8,863 bases of DNA from Mogibacterium sp. Lineage in GTDB: Bacteria > Bacillota > Clostridia > Peptostreptococcales > Anaerovoracaceae. Under the pieces are notes generated by a model, which was not told the DNA's origin, did no database searches, and saw only the letters and a list, made by a program, of their open reading frames with translations. Position numbers and translations under genes: made by a program. The DNA lies in assembly GCA_017434685.1 (NCBI GenBank), contig JAFREV010000108.1, forward strand, positions 1 through 8,863, written 5' to 3'. Position 1 is the stretch's first letter. Each line of letters starts with the position of its first letter. This document shows positions 1 to 7,476 of the stretch, in pieces.

Positions 1-1113
1 ATGGGCGATGACGCCCTCATCAGAAAGCAAAAACTCCCTGTAGCTTTCGTCATCTTCATTTACTTCCGGAAGGTCCTCTACACCCCACCAGGATTTGTAG
101 CCGATACTCTCATTTTCATCGAATTTGTACCAGCTCCTGTAAGGGGAATCCTCGTTGTTCCAGGCACCTTTGTGCTCCGCAACATCTCCCGCATCGCGGC
201 TAGGGTAGTTTCCGTATTTGTCAAAGTATATGCTGTCCGAGCCCGTGTGACTGAACACCCCGTCTAGTATGATGCGTATGCCTTTTTCCTTTGCGACCTC
301 TGCCAGGTGCACAAAATCCTCGTCCGTACCGAGAGCCGGATCTATGTGCATGTAGTTGCCTGTATCATAGCGATGGTTTGAGGTAGCCTCGAATATAGGA
401 TTAAGGTAGATCGTGCTCGCACCGAGGGATTTGATGTAGTCGAGCTTGCTCTCAATTCCCTTAAGGCTTCCGCCGTATATATCCCACTCGGCCACGTGAC
501 CGCGGTCATCTCTGACGTAATTTGCAGGCTTATACCAATCCTGTTCAAGCACGCGCTTTACATCCTCGCGCCTTGAGTTCACCCTCTCGTTTGCCGCGTT
601 GCACCTTGCCTCCCAGTCATCGTCCCTGGCAAATCTGTCAGGGAATATCTGGTAAACTATGCCGTCCGTGTACCAATCAGGAACCTCTGATGGTCTGTAT
701 ACCGTAATCTGATAGCACTCCGGGCTGTATTCGTAGGTCTGTCCTACACCGCCGAGGCAGGCACTGTTGTTTCCGTAATATACGGTGTATTCGCTTCCGT
801 CCTCAGCGCCGCACTTTATTTCAAATGCATACCAAAGCAGGCAGCCTTCATCCGGCACATTAAACTCCGTGCTGAAGCGGCCTGATCCGGCCTCGGACTC
901 TGACATGTCATAGTATGTCGGCGAGACTGCCTCTCCCCTCCATACCATCGCTCGCACAGAGCGCAGCGAATCCTTTGCCTCACTCACCTGCTCTGCGGTG
1001 ACGAGACCGGCATCCTCTTTAACATCAATCGAAAGAGAGACCTTGGCGCCGATCTCTGCTGCACCAAAGGGCTCTCTGTACTCTTTCTTTCTTGAATCGT
1101 GATAAATTAACAT
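1..1113 (-). CDS. GH13 alpha-glucan hydrolase (alpha-amylase/neopullulanase type), 3' end cut by window edge
   Basis: Translating the minus strand from ATG at 1113 gives 371 codons with no stop up to the left edge, so the gene is truncated there. The first ~140 residues look like a beta-rich N-terminal (CBM34-like) domain. The GH13 barrel then starts at WYTDGIVYQIFPDRF (147-161). It continues with DIYGGSLKGI (211-220), IYLNPIFEATSNHRYDTGNY (235-254) and conserved region I as DGVFSHTG (284-291). A SWWGVEDLPEVN block follows (341-352). Regions II-IV, with the catalytic Asp and Glu, lie outside the window, so activity cannot be judged. This layout matches cyclomaltodextrinase/neopullulanase enzymes that hydrolyse alpha-1,4 and sometimes alpha-1,6 links in maltodextrins or glycogen. 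There is no signal peptide, so it is probably cytoplasmic. The start is fixed by an in-frame TGA seven codons upstream with no start codon between, but no good Shine-Dalgarno sequence precedes it. It lies 109 nt after glgA. It is less likely to be a branching enzyme, given the N-terminal layout. Confidence 0.94.
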   Translation of the reverse strand, partial: MLIYHDSRKKEYREPFGAAEIGAKVSLSIDVKEDAGLVTAEQVSEAKDSLRSVRAMVWRGEAVSPTYYDMSESEAGSGRFSTEFNVPDEGCLLWYAFEIKCGAEDGSEYTVYYGNNSACLGGVGQTYEYSPECYQITVYRPSEVPDWYTDGIVYQIFPDRFARDDDWEARCNAANERVNSRREDVKRVLEQDWYKPANYVRDDRGHVAEWDIYGGSLKGIESKLDYIKSLGASTIYLNPIFEATSNHRYDTGNYMHIDPALGTDEDFVHLAEVAKEKGIRIILDGVFSHTGSDSIYFDKYGNYPSRDAGDVAEHKGAWNNEDSPYRSWYKFDENESIGYKSWWGVEDLPEVNEDDESYREFLLSDEGVIAH

Positions 1114-1117
1114 CTGA

Positions 1118-1180
1118 TTATTGTCTGATCGTCACGTGTCTCTCTTTCTTTTCCCAAAACTCGTGACCGCCTTTCCCCAT
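1118..1180 (-). other. Possible 20-residue leader ORF before the GH13 gene
   Basis: ATG at 1180 opens a 20-codon frame (MGKGGHEFWEKKERHVTIRQ) that ends in TAA at 1118, four bases before the GH13 ATG at 1113. The close stop-to-start spacing would allow translational coupling, which could make up for the weak ribosome binding site of the GH13 gene. No clear Shine-Dalgarno sequence precedes this ORF; only an A-rich stretch is present. The peptide has no recognisable homologue or amino-acid-repeat attenuator signature. It may be a chance frame. Confidence 0.2.
1131..1167 (-). promoter_or_regulatory. Possible stem-loop in the GH13 5' leader
   Basis: On the minus strand GTCACG (1167-1162) can pair with CGTGAC (1136-1131), giving six perfect pairs around a 25-nt purine-rich loop. 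That loop contains GGGAAAAGAAAGAGAGA, the only ribosome-binding-like purine run before the GH13 start. The downstream arm ends about 17 nt before the ATG. The loop is long and the stem short, so it may not form stably. It is listed as a candidate for translation control only. Confidence 0.2.
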
Positions 1181-1204
1181 TTTCTTTATTAATGCACATA
1201 TTTA

Positions 1205-1233
1205 TGCCGCAGTATTACGGTTCTACTGCAGCA
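1205..1233 (-). terminator. Strong hairpin overlapping the glgA stop codon (possible attenuator or mRNA end)
   Basis: The minus strand contains TGCTGCAGTA (1233-1224), a 9-nt loop GAACCGTAA (1223-1215) and TACTGCGGCA (1214-1205). The arms pair over 10 positions with a single T-G wobble. The glgA TAG (1225-1223) sits at the top of the upstream arm. The sequence after it is TAAATATG and not a run of T, so it is not a textbook intrinsic terminator. It could act as a partial terminator, a 3'-end stabiliser or a processing site that separates the glg genes from the GH13 gene. Confidence 0.45.
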
Positions 1234-2677
1234 GGCTGTCATACAATTCGCGGTATTTCTCGGCCGAAGCATCCCAGCCGTAGTCCATTGACATGGCGTT
1301 CAGCATGAGTTTCTTCCATACATCCGGCTTATTGTTCCAGATATCCAGCGCGAGCTCAACTGCGTTCCAAAGGCCCGTGCTGTCAAAAGTCTTGAACGAG
1401 AAGCCGTTGGCCTCCTCACCTACGTCCCAGTATCCGTTGACAGTGTCCTTAAGGCCGCCCGTCTCTCTGACCAGAGGCAGAGTTCCGTATCTCATCGAGA
1501 TCATCTGGGCAAGTCCGCAAGGCTCAAAGAGTGACGGCATCAGGAATACGTCGGCTCCGGCGTAGAACCTGCGTGAAAGCGGCTCGTTGAAGGTGATGCA
1601 AGCTGCGAAATTATCTCCGTTTCTGTAGGCAAAGTCGCCTATCGCATATTCGTATGCGCCGTCGCCCGTTCCGAGCACAGCCACCTGCATATCGAGATTC
1701 TTAAACGACGGCAGGAGGTCTGCGATGAGGTTCGCGCCTTTTTGAGTGGTCAGTCTCGATACCATACCGAAAAGCGGAATGTCCGGGTCTTCCCTCAGGC
1801 CTATCTCCCTCTGGAGCGCGAGCTTGTTTTCTATCTTTTTTTCAAAGACGGTTTTTTCGTCATAGTTTACGGCTATTGCTTTGTCCGTCTTCGGATTGTA
1901 GCTGTCTCTGTCTATGCCGTTGATGATGCCGGAGAGTTTGTAGCGCCTCGATTCGAAAAGTCCCTCGAGCCCTTCTCCGTACTCCATGGTGCAGATCTCA
2001 TCCGCGTAGGTCGGGCTTACCGTGGTCACGGCATCAGCGTAGATAACCGCACCCTGCAGATAGTTGGTGGCGTCGTTGTGTATCATCTGGCCGTCCGCCG
2101 GAGTTCCTCTGAGCCCGAGCACATCGCCCGTCACAAACCTGCTGTACTGTCCCTGGAACTTGAGGTTGTGGATGGTAAAGACCGTCTTGATAGGGTCGTA
2201 GATGCGGTCTCCGTTGTAGTGCTCTCTCAGGTAAACCGGAATCAGAGCCGTGTGCCAGTCATTGCAGTGGAGTATGTCCACCTTGAACGAGCGCCTGATA
2301 TGCCTGATGGTCTCGAGCACGGCTTTCGAGAAGAACGCCACGCGCTCACCGTCATCGTATTCGCCGTAAACCTGCGGGCGTTTGAAGTAGTACTCGTTGT
2401 CGAGGAAGTAGTAGTAAACTCCGTTCATCCTCAGCGTGAAAAGCCCGCAGTACTGGGATCTCCATCCGAGCCTGACCTCATAGTTCATCACGTACTTCAT
2501 ATTGCTCCTGTATTCATCCGGAATGGAGCTCAGCAGAGGGAGAATTACCCTCGCGTCGTAGTCCTTGGACTTTACATGAGCAGGAAGGGACCCGGCTACA
2601 TCGCCGAGTCCTCCGGTTTTTATAAAAGGTGTTGCTTCAAATGCCGCAAACAGTACGTTTTTCTTTTTGTTAGGCAT
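1223..2677 (-). CDS. glgA: Glycogen synthase (ADP-glucose type, GT5)
   Basis: This 484-residue protein transfers glucose from ADP-glucose to the non-reducing end of an alpha-1,4-glucan in the cytoplasm, the chain-lengthening step of glycogen synthesis. It is full length for bacterial GlgA (about 475-490). The N-terminal GT5 domain carries the ADP-glucose loop KTGGLGDV (20-27), HCNDWHTALIP (137-147) and FTIHNLKFQG (167-176). The GT-B C-terminal domain starts near PLFGMVSRLTTQKG (301-314), with the substrate Arg308 and Lys313. It has the PSLFEPCGLAQ motif (381-391), whose Glu385 matches the catalytic-site Glu of the family, then RETGGLKDTV (404-413). All key residues are present. The start is supported by AGGAG five bases upstream. 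It follows glgD by 45 nt, consistent with co-transcription. The stop codon lies inside a strong hairpin. Confidence 0.98.
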   Translation of the reverse strand: MPNKKKNVLFAAFEATPFIKTGGLGDVAGSLPAHVKSKDYDARVILPLLSSIPDEYRSNMKYVMNYEVRLGWRSQYCGLFTLRMNGVYYYFLDNEYYFKRPQVYGEYDDGERVAFFSKAVLETIRHIRRSFKVDILHCNDWHTALIPVYLREHYNGDRIYDPIKTVFTIHNLKFQGQYSRFVTGDVLGLRGTPADGQMIHNDATNYLQGAVIYADAVTTVSPTYADEICTMEYGEGLEGLFESRRYKLSGIINGIDRDSYNPKTDKAIAVNYDEKTVFEKKIENKLALQREIGLREDPDIPLFGMVSRLTTQKGANLIADLLPSFKNLDMQVAVLGTGDGAYEYAIGDFAYRNGDNFAACITFNEPLSRRFYAGADVFLMPSLFEPCGLAQMISMRYGTLPLVRETGGLKDTVNGYWDVGEEANGFSFKTFDSTGLWNAVELALDIWNNKPDVWKKLMLNAMSMDYGWDASAEKYRELYDSLLQ

Positions 2678-2695
2678 AGCGTCTCCTATTGTTTT

Positions 2696-2710
2696 CAGGC
2701 AGGTCGCCTG
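2696..2710 (-). promoter_or_regulatory. Small GC-rich hairpin between glgD and glgA
   Basis: The minus strand reads CAGGC-GACCT-GCCTG, five perfect GC-rich pairs around a 5-nt loop, inside the 45-nt glgD-glgA gap and nine bases before the AGGAG of glgA. No T-run follows, so it is not a terminator. It could affect mRNA stability or glgA translation, or be chance. Confidence 0.25.
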
Positions 2711-2722
2711 CTCTCTGTTCTC

Positions 2723-3826
2723 TTATATCTTCTTGTCCTTACCCAGCACAACAGGTGCGTCTTTGGTTCCGTAGATCTTGACACCGTCCGTGATGCTGAC
2801 ATATTTGTCGGCAATCACGTTATTGAGAACCGCACCGGCTCCGACTTCTCCGTGCATCATGATTACGCTGTTTTTGATGACAGCACCTTTTCCGACGTTG
2901 ACCGAACGGAAGATGATGCTGTTTTCGACCTTGCCCTCAATCCTGCATCCTGCGGAGATCAGGGAGTTTCTGACGTCTGCATCCTTGTCGTGGAAAACCG
3001 GCGCTTCGTCCTGGGCTTTGGTGAATATCGGTCTTTCGCTGTTACAGAATACTTCGTTACGGATGTCATAGTCCGTCATGTCCTGGTTGACCTTGATGAA
3101 GTCGACAGGATTCTTAATCTTGCCGAGGTAGCCCTTGAACTCGTAAGTGTCTATGTCCATTGTGTCCATATTATCCCTGATAATCTGAACCATATCCATG
3201 TACTCGAGAGTCTCATACCAACTCATGAAATCGAGCATATACTCTCTGTCCACTATGAAGCAGTCAGCGAAGTAGTTAGACCATGCATAGCCCTCGGTAT
3301 TTATAGACTTAACTTTGCCCTCTTCATCTATATCAAGGAAGAAGCCGTAGTAGTCCTCACCCTTCGGAACTTTCTTATAGATCATGGTAATCGGGCTGCC
3401 TGACTCCTCGTGCTGGCTGATTACAGGTCCGAAGTCTATGTTCCATACATCCGTGCTGCTGGCCAGTATGACGTAGTCCGCGTCATCTCTTTCAAAGAAT
3501 CTCTTGCTCTTGATGAGGTCGCGGAGCAGGAATCTGCTGCCCATTGACTGAAGTCCGTAAGCTGAACCCGGCATTACGAAGAGTCCGCCGCTCTTTCTTC
3601 CGAGCGACCAAGGACTTCCGATTCCAATGTGGTCTATGAGTGAGCCCGAGTCATACGGTGCGATAACGCCTACCGTAGTGATTCCTGAGTTGCTCATATT
3701 GGAAAGTGCGAAGTCGATAAGTCTGTATCTGCCTCCGTAAGGCAGGGATGCGAGCGATCTGTTTTCCAGAAGTTCGCCGAATTCGCTGCTGCTGTAGTTA
3801 GCAGAAATAAGTCCGATTGTTTTCAT
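2723..3826 (-). CDS. glgD: Glucose-1-phosphate adenylyltransferase-like regulatory subunit GlgD
   Basis: This 367-residue GlgC paralogue has a nucleotidyltransferase fold followed by a left-handed beta-helix repeat region (about 275-355). It keeps the structural motif YGGRYRLIDFALSN (30-43). Several catalytic elements seen in the neighbouring GlgC are gone. The ATP-loop GGQGSRLG is replaced by ANYSSSEFGE (9-18). The SGDHIY active-site motif becomes ASSTDVW (122-128), and no WYEGTADA or FAEKP motif is present. In Bacillota, GlgD is known to associate with GlgC and raise its activity or change its regulation, with little activity alone. I infer the same role here. GGGGG eight bases before the ATG acts as the ribosome binding site. 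The start lies 17 nt after glgC, and this glgC-glgD pairing is the usual arrangement for the family. Confidence 0.95.
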   Translation of the reverse strand: MKTIGLISANYSSSEFGELLENRSLASLPYGGRYRLIDFALSNMSNSGITTVGVIAPYDSGSLIDHIGIGSPWSLGRKSGGLFVMPGSAYGLQSMGSRFLLRDLIKSKRFFERDDADYVILASSTDVWNIDFGPVISQHEESGSPITMIYKKVPKGEDYYGFFLDIDEEGKVKSINTEGYAWSNYFADCFIVDREYMLDFMSWYETLEYMDMVQIIRDNMDTMDIDTYEFKGYLGKIKNPVDFIKVNQDMTDYDIRNEVFCNSERPIFTKAQDEAPVFHDKDADVRNSLISAGCRIEGKVENSIIFRSVNVGKGAVIKNSVIMMHGEVGAGAVLNNVIADKYVSITDGVKIYGTKDAPVVLGKDKKI

Positions 3827-3843
3827 CTTCTCTGCCCCCTTTC

Positions 3844-4974
3844 CTATATTGATAACTTGGCTCTTCCGAATACGGCGACTTCACCGTCCGGATCGCCTAT
3901 CTCTGCATTGTCTTCGGTTTCATAGCCCTCGTTGATAATCGCATTTTTAACCTTGCAATTCCTGCCTATCTTGGCATTAGGAAGCACTATGGAATCCTCG
4001 ACCACGCTGCCGTCTCCGACGATTGCACCCGAGCCCAGTATAGAATGTGAAACTGTGCCGTAAACCGTGCAGCCGTTGCAGATGAGCGAGTCGCTTATAT
4101 TTGCCTTAGGTCCTATGAACTGAGGCGGATAGAAGTTGGAATTTGAATATACCTTCTGGTCCTTGGTAAACACGTTGATGTGCTCCATGTCGTCCATGAG
4201 GTCCATCTGGCTGTCGTAGTAACTCTTGACGGTTCCGACGTCTCTCCAGTAACCTTGGAACCTGTACACGAAGAGCTTTTTCTTTTCGGCAAGCATTTTA
4301 GGGATTACGTCTTTGCCGAAATCGTGGCTGGATTTTTCATCATCGTGATCGTCCAGCAATGCCTTTCTCAAGACTTTCCATTTGAAAATGTAGATGCCCA
4401 TCGAAGCGAGATTGCTGTCAGGTTTTTTAGGTTTCTCGGCAAACTTCGTAATTCTGCCTTCGTCGTCCGTAGACATGATGCCGAATCTGCTGGCTTCCTC
4501 CCACGGTACCTCGATTACGGATACGGTGAGGTCCGCGTTGTTCTCAAGATGCTCAGTGAGCATGAGGTTGTAATCCATCTTGTAGATGTGGTCGCCCGAG
4601 AGTATGAGCACGTTCTCCGGCTCGTACATGTCTATGAAGTCTATATTGTGGTAGATGGCATCGGCCGTGCCCTCGTACCACTCACCGCCCGTTTCACTGG
4701 CGTACGGAGGCAGGATGTGAACGCCTCCGTCCTGAACAGCCATGTCCCAGGATTCGCCCGTTCCGACATATCTGTTCAGGATGAGCGGTTTATACTGCAC
4801 GAGTATGCCCACCGTGTCGATGCCCGAGCTCAGGCAGTTCGACAGTCCGAAATCGATGATTCTGTACTTGCCGCCAAAAGATACCGCCGGCTTAGCTATG
4901 TTTGTAGTCAGCTTTCCGAGCCTGCTTCCCTGGCCCCCTGCAAGCAGCATTGCGATGCATTGTTTTTTTTTCAT
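3844..4974 (-). CDS. glgC: Glucose-1-phosphate adenylyltransferase (ADP-glucose pyrophosphorylase), catalytic subunit
   Basis: It makes ADP-glucose and pyrophosphate from ATP and glucose-1-phosphate, the committed step of bacterial glycogen synthesis. At 376 residues it is close to the usual Bacillota GlgC length and shorter than the enterobacterial form (about 430). Visible motifs are the nucleotide loop LAGGQGSRLG (11-20), KPAVSFGGKYRIIDF (28-42) and WYEGTADA (99-106). The metal/catalytic SGDHIY follows (126-131, Asp128), then FAEKP (178-182, with the glucose-1-phosphate-binding Lys181) and GYWRDVGT (241-248). Residues from about 285 to 345 form left-handed beta-helix repeats used for allostery and assembly. 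All catalytic elements are intact, in contrast to GlgD downstream. A strong GGGGAGG lies nine bases before the ATG, 22 nt after glgP. The second to fourth codons form a run of nine A residues. Confidence 0.97.
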   Translation of the reverse strand: MKKKQCIAMLLAGGQGSRLGKLTTNIAKPAVSFGGKYRIIDFGLSNCLSSGIDTVGILVQYKPLILNRYVGTGESWDMAVQDGGVHILPPYASETGGEWYEGTADAIYHNIDFIDMYEPENVLILSGDHIYKMDYNLMLTEHLENNADLTVSVIEVPWEEASRFGIMSTDDEGRITKFAEKPKKPDSNLASMGIYIFKWKVLRKALLDDHDDEKSSHDFGKDVIPKMLAEKKKLFVYRFQGYWRDVGTVKSYYDSQMDLMDDMEHINVFTKDQKVYSNSNFYPPQFIGPKANISDSLICNGCTVYGTVSHSILGSGAIVGDGSVVEDSIVLPNAKIGRNCKVKNAIINEGYETEDNAEIGDPDGEVAVFGRAKLSI

Positions 4975-4996
4975 TCTTACCAGCCTCCCCTTTTAT

Positions 4997-7411
4997 CTAT
5001 TTGGTATGCCAGATATCCTCCGCATACTCTGCGATTGTTCTGTCACTGCTGAAAAATGCCGAATTGGCAATATTGGCAAGCGACATTGCGTTCCATCTGT
5101 ATTTATCGTTGTAGATCTTATCCATATCTTCAAAGGCTTTGACATACGAATCGAAGTCGCCGAGCACGAAATACTCGTCGTTGCTTCTGAGAAGTGCATC
5201 GTGAATGCCCCAGAAGTTATAGTTGCTCTTGCTGAAGGTGCCGTCCACAAGCTGTCCGATCATCTTCCTGAGGCGTGCGTCGTTGTCTATGCACTGCTGA
5301 GCCGAATAGCCGCCGTGCATGTAGAAATTGTCCACCTCGTCTGAGGAATATCCGAATATGCAGATATTGTCCATGCCGGCAAGCTGACTGATTTCTACGT
5401 TCGCACCGTCCATGGTTCCGAGCGTGACCGCACCGTTCATCATGAACTTCATGTTACCCGTTCCGCTGGCTTCTTTGCCCGCTGTCGAAATCTGCTCACT
5501 GACATCCGCTGCCGGATAGATGAGCTGGGCGTTCGACACGCGGAAGTTCTCCATGAACACGACCTTGATCCTCTTGCTTATTACAGGATCCGCGTTGACC
5601 ATGTCCGCCAGGCTGTTGATGAACTTGATAACTTCCTTGGCAAATGCGTAGCCCTGTGCGGCTTTGCCCGCAAAGATAAATGTGTGGTTATTGATAGGCA
5701 GGTTCGGATTTTCCTTGAGTCTGTTGTAGAGATCGAGGATTTTGAATCCATTGAGAAGCTGCCTCTTGTATGCGTGAATTCTCTTGACCTGCACATCGAA
5801 TACGGAATCAGGATCCACGTCGATTTCCATGTAATCGCTGATGTATTTGGCAAGTCTCAGTTTATTCTCTCTCTTGACCTTGGCAAGCTCATCGAGGAAT
5901 CCGTGATCATCCTTGAACGCTTCAATCTGCTTGATCTCTTCGAAATTGCTCTGCCAGTTCGTTCCTATCCTGCTGTCTATAAGTCTTGCAAGTCCCGGGT
6001 TCGCCTGGATCATGAAACGTCTGTGGCTGATGCCGTTCGTCTTGTTGTTGAACTTCTCAGGCGAGAGCTCATAGAACTCCTTGAAAACGGTCTTGGTGAG
6101 TATGTCGCTGTGAAGTGCGGATACTCCGTTGACCGAGTGGCTTCCGATTACCGAAAGATTCGCCATCTTGACTTCGTTGTCCCAGAGGGCGGAAGTGTTT
6201 CTCGAAAGTTCCTGCCAATTATCCGCCTTGGCCGGAAGGCTCTTCTGCCAGCGTGTGTTAATCTCGTCGATGATCATGTAAATGCGAGGCAGGAGCTGCT
6301 GGAAGTGTGGGATGTTCCACTTCTCGAGGGCTTCAGGCAGAACCGTGTGGTTTGTAAAGGAAACAACTCCCTTTACGATTTTCCATGCGTCGTCCCACTT
6401 CAGGCCTATCTCGTCGAGGAAAACTCTCATCATCTCAGGTATGCACATAGTCGGATGCGTATCGTTGATGTGAATCTGGATGCGTTCAGGCATCTTATCC
6501 CATTCGCCGTCTCCGTATTTGGATTTGTAGTTGTCGAATATCATGCCGATTCCGGCAGCTACGAGGAAGTACTCCTGGCGAAGCCTGAGCTGCTTTCCTA
6601 TTCCGTTTGTATCATCCGGATAGAGTATGCTCGTGATGGCCTCGATCTGAGATCTCTCTGCCATAGCATCGCTGTATCTGCCCTCGTTAAACGCATGCAT
6701 GTCTATGGAATCGTGGACAGGCTGAGCATCCCAGAGGTGGAGTGTGTTGATGGCTTTTCCGCCCGCTCCGATGATAGGAACATCATAAGGCACGGCTCTT
6801 ATCGTGTCGTAGTCCTTGTGGATGTACTCCATCTCACCGTCTTTTAAGATTCTGTCGACCGTGCCACCGAATCTTACGAACACGGCCTCTGACGGCTTGG
6901 CTGTCTCCCAGACATAACCCTCGTCGAGCCATGCGTCCGGAAGCTCAATCTGATATCCGCTCTCGATCTTCTGTTTGAAGAGACCGAATTTGTATCTGAG
7001 ACCCATACCGTCGCCCCAGATTCCGAGCGCTGCCATGGAGTCGAGGAAACATGCGGCAAGTCTTCCGAGACCGCCGTTTCCGAGCCCCGGATCAGGCTCA
7101 CATGCAAATATGTCCTCGATATCCGTTCCGAACTCGGAAAGTCCCTCTGCTGCAATATCTCTGATTCCCAGATTTATGAGATAATTCTCCATAAGTTTTC
7201 CGATGAGGAATTCCATGGAGAAGTAATAAACCTTTTTCTGTCCTTCGTCCCTTTTACCGTTTTCTTCTCTGAGAAGTTTGGCCTGCTCTGTGACCAGCTT
7301 AGCCATTACTGCTGCTTTGTCGTAGCTGTCGAGCTGTTCAACCTCTTTGTCGAATATCTCTTTCGATAATCTGCTGTACTCTTGTTTGAATTCTTCTTTC
7401 GTTCTAATCAT
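4997..7411 (-). CDS. glgP: Glycogen/maltodextrin phosphorylase (GT35, PLP-dependent)
   Basis: It releases glucose-1-phosphate from non-reducing ends of alpha-1,4-glucans using inorganic phosphate, in the cytoplasm. The 804-residue length is normal for bacterial phosphorylases. Conserved blocks are VYYFSMEFLIGKLMEN (61-76), EPDPGLGNGGLGRLAACFLD (105-124), INDTHP (315-320), KTNGISHRRF (457-466) and VKRIHAYKRQ (542-551). The PLP site is EASGTGNMKFMMNG (647-660), with Lys655 as the Schiff-base lysine, followed by GTMDGANVEI (665-674). The C-terminal FSSDRTIAEYAEDIW (787-801) is also typical. The short N-terminus lacks the phosphorylation segment of animal enzymes. ATG at 7411 has only a weak purine-rich ribosome site (AAAGAGAGA), with GGAAGGA further upstream. 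Maltodextrin phosphorylase cannot be excluded, since the families overlap. Its place with glgC, glgD and glgA favours glycogen. Confidence 0.97.
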   Translation of the reverse strand: MIRTKEEFKQEYSRLSKEIFDKEVEQLDSYDKAAVMAKLVTEQAKLLREENGKRDEGQKKVYYFSMEFLIGKLMENYLINLGIRDIAAEGLSEFGTDIEDIFACEPDPGLGNGGLGRLAACFLDSMAALGIWGDGMGLRYKFGLFKQKIESGYQIELPDAWLDEGYVWETAKPSEAVFVRFGGTVDRILKDGEMEYIHKDYDTIRAVPYDVPIIGAGGKAINTLHLWDAQPVHDSIDMHAFNEGRYSDAMAERSQIEAITSILYPDDTNGIGKQLRLRQEYFLVAAGIGMIFDNYKSKYGDGEWDKMPERIQIHINDTHPTMCIPEMMRVFLDEIGLKWDDAWKIVKGVVSFTNHTVLPEALEKWNIPHFQQLLPRIYMIIDEINTRWQKSLPAKADNWQELSRNTSALWDNEVKMANLSVIGSHSVNGVSALHSDILTKTVFKEFYELSPEKFNNKTNGISHRRFMIQANPGLARLIDSRIGTNWQSNFEEIKQIEAFKDDHGFLDELAKVKRENKLRLAKYISDYMEIDVDPDSVFDVQVKRIHAYKRQLLNGFKILDLYNRLKENPNLPINNHTFIFAGKAAQGYAFAKEVIKFINSLADMVNADPVISKRIKVVFMENFRVSNAQLIYPAADVSEQISTAGKEASGTGNMKFMMNGAVTLGTMDGANVEISQLAGMDNICIFGYSSDEVDNFYMHGGYSAQQCIDNDARLRKMIGQLVDGTFSKSNYNFWGIHDALLRSNDEYFVLGDFDSYVKAFEDMDKIYNDKYRWNAMSLANIANSAFFSSDRTIAEYAEDIWHTK

Positions 7412-7452
7412 TCTCTCTTTTCTCTTAATCCTTCCGTTTTAAATCATCGTTA

Positions 7453-7476
7453 CTTATACTATAAGCCCCTTATAAG
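7453..7476. promoter_or_regulatory. Tandem AT-rich palindromes just upstream of glgP (candidate operator or promoter)
   Basis: In the prsW-glgP junction, CTTATA-C-TATAAG (7453-7465) is a perfect inverted repeat with a one-base centre. Three bases later comes a second perfect palindrome, CTTATAAG (7469-7476), which overlaps the end of the protease gene including its TAA. The shared CTTATA/TATAAG half-sites suggest a protein binding site or an AT-rich promoter element. This 58-nt gap is the longest in the run before glgA, so an internal promoter is plausible. I found no convincing -35 box. Confidence 0.3.

Noticed and set aside
284..291. Nothing beyond family variation in coordinates of the GH13 protein: Ser instead of Asn in region I (DGVFSH); numbers here are residues, not bases
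   Set aside because: This substitution is a known variant among Clostridia GH13 hydrolases as far as I recall, so it is not treated as evidence of inactivation.
1..707. Short open frames on both strands at the left end (for example 1-267 plus, 342-548 minus, 522-707 plus)
   Set aside because: They sit inside the GH13 gene in other frames. The GH13 reading frame carries the conserved motifs.
1133..1138. CACGTG palindrome before the GH13 gene as a protein binding site
   Set aside because: It is a 6-bp palindrome that also occurs inside the GH13 coding region near 494, and no second site or spacing pattern supports a function.
1742..3403. A 553-codon open frame on the plus strand across the glgA-glgD junction
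   Set aside because: It lies antisense to two clearly conserved genes and has no recognisable domain. It is explained by the codon usage of the genes on the other strand, which rarely produces antisense stops in that frame.
4180..5344. Two overlapping plus-strand open frames of 290 and 200 codons
   Set aside because: Both are antisense to glgC and the end of glgP. The composition is that of a reverse-complemented coding region, and there is no promoter or ribosome site.
5684..6847. A 387-codon plus-strand open frame inside glgP
   Set aside because: It is wholly antisense to conserved glgP sequence, shows no family motifs and is best read as a shadow of the real gene.
7453..7476. Reading the palindromes before glgP as an intrinsic terminator for fbp-prsW
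   Set aside because: The main inverted repeat has a one-base centre, too tight for an RNA hairpin without losing pairs. It is AT-rich and is not followed by a T-run.
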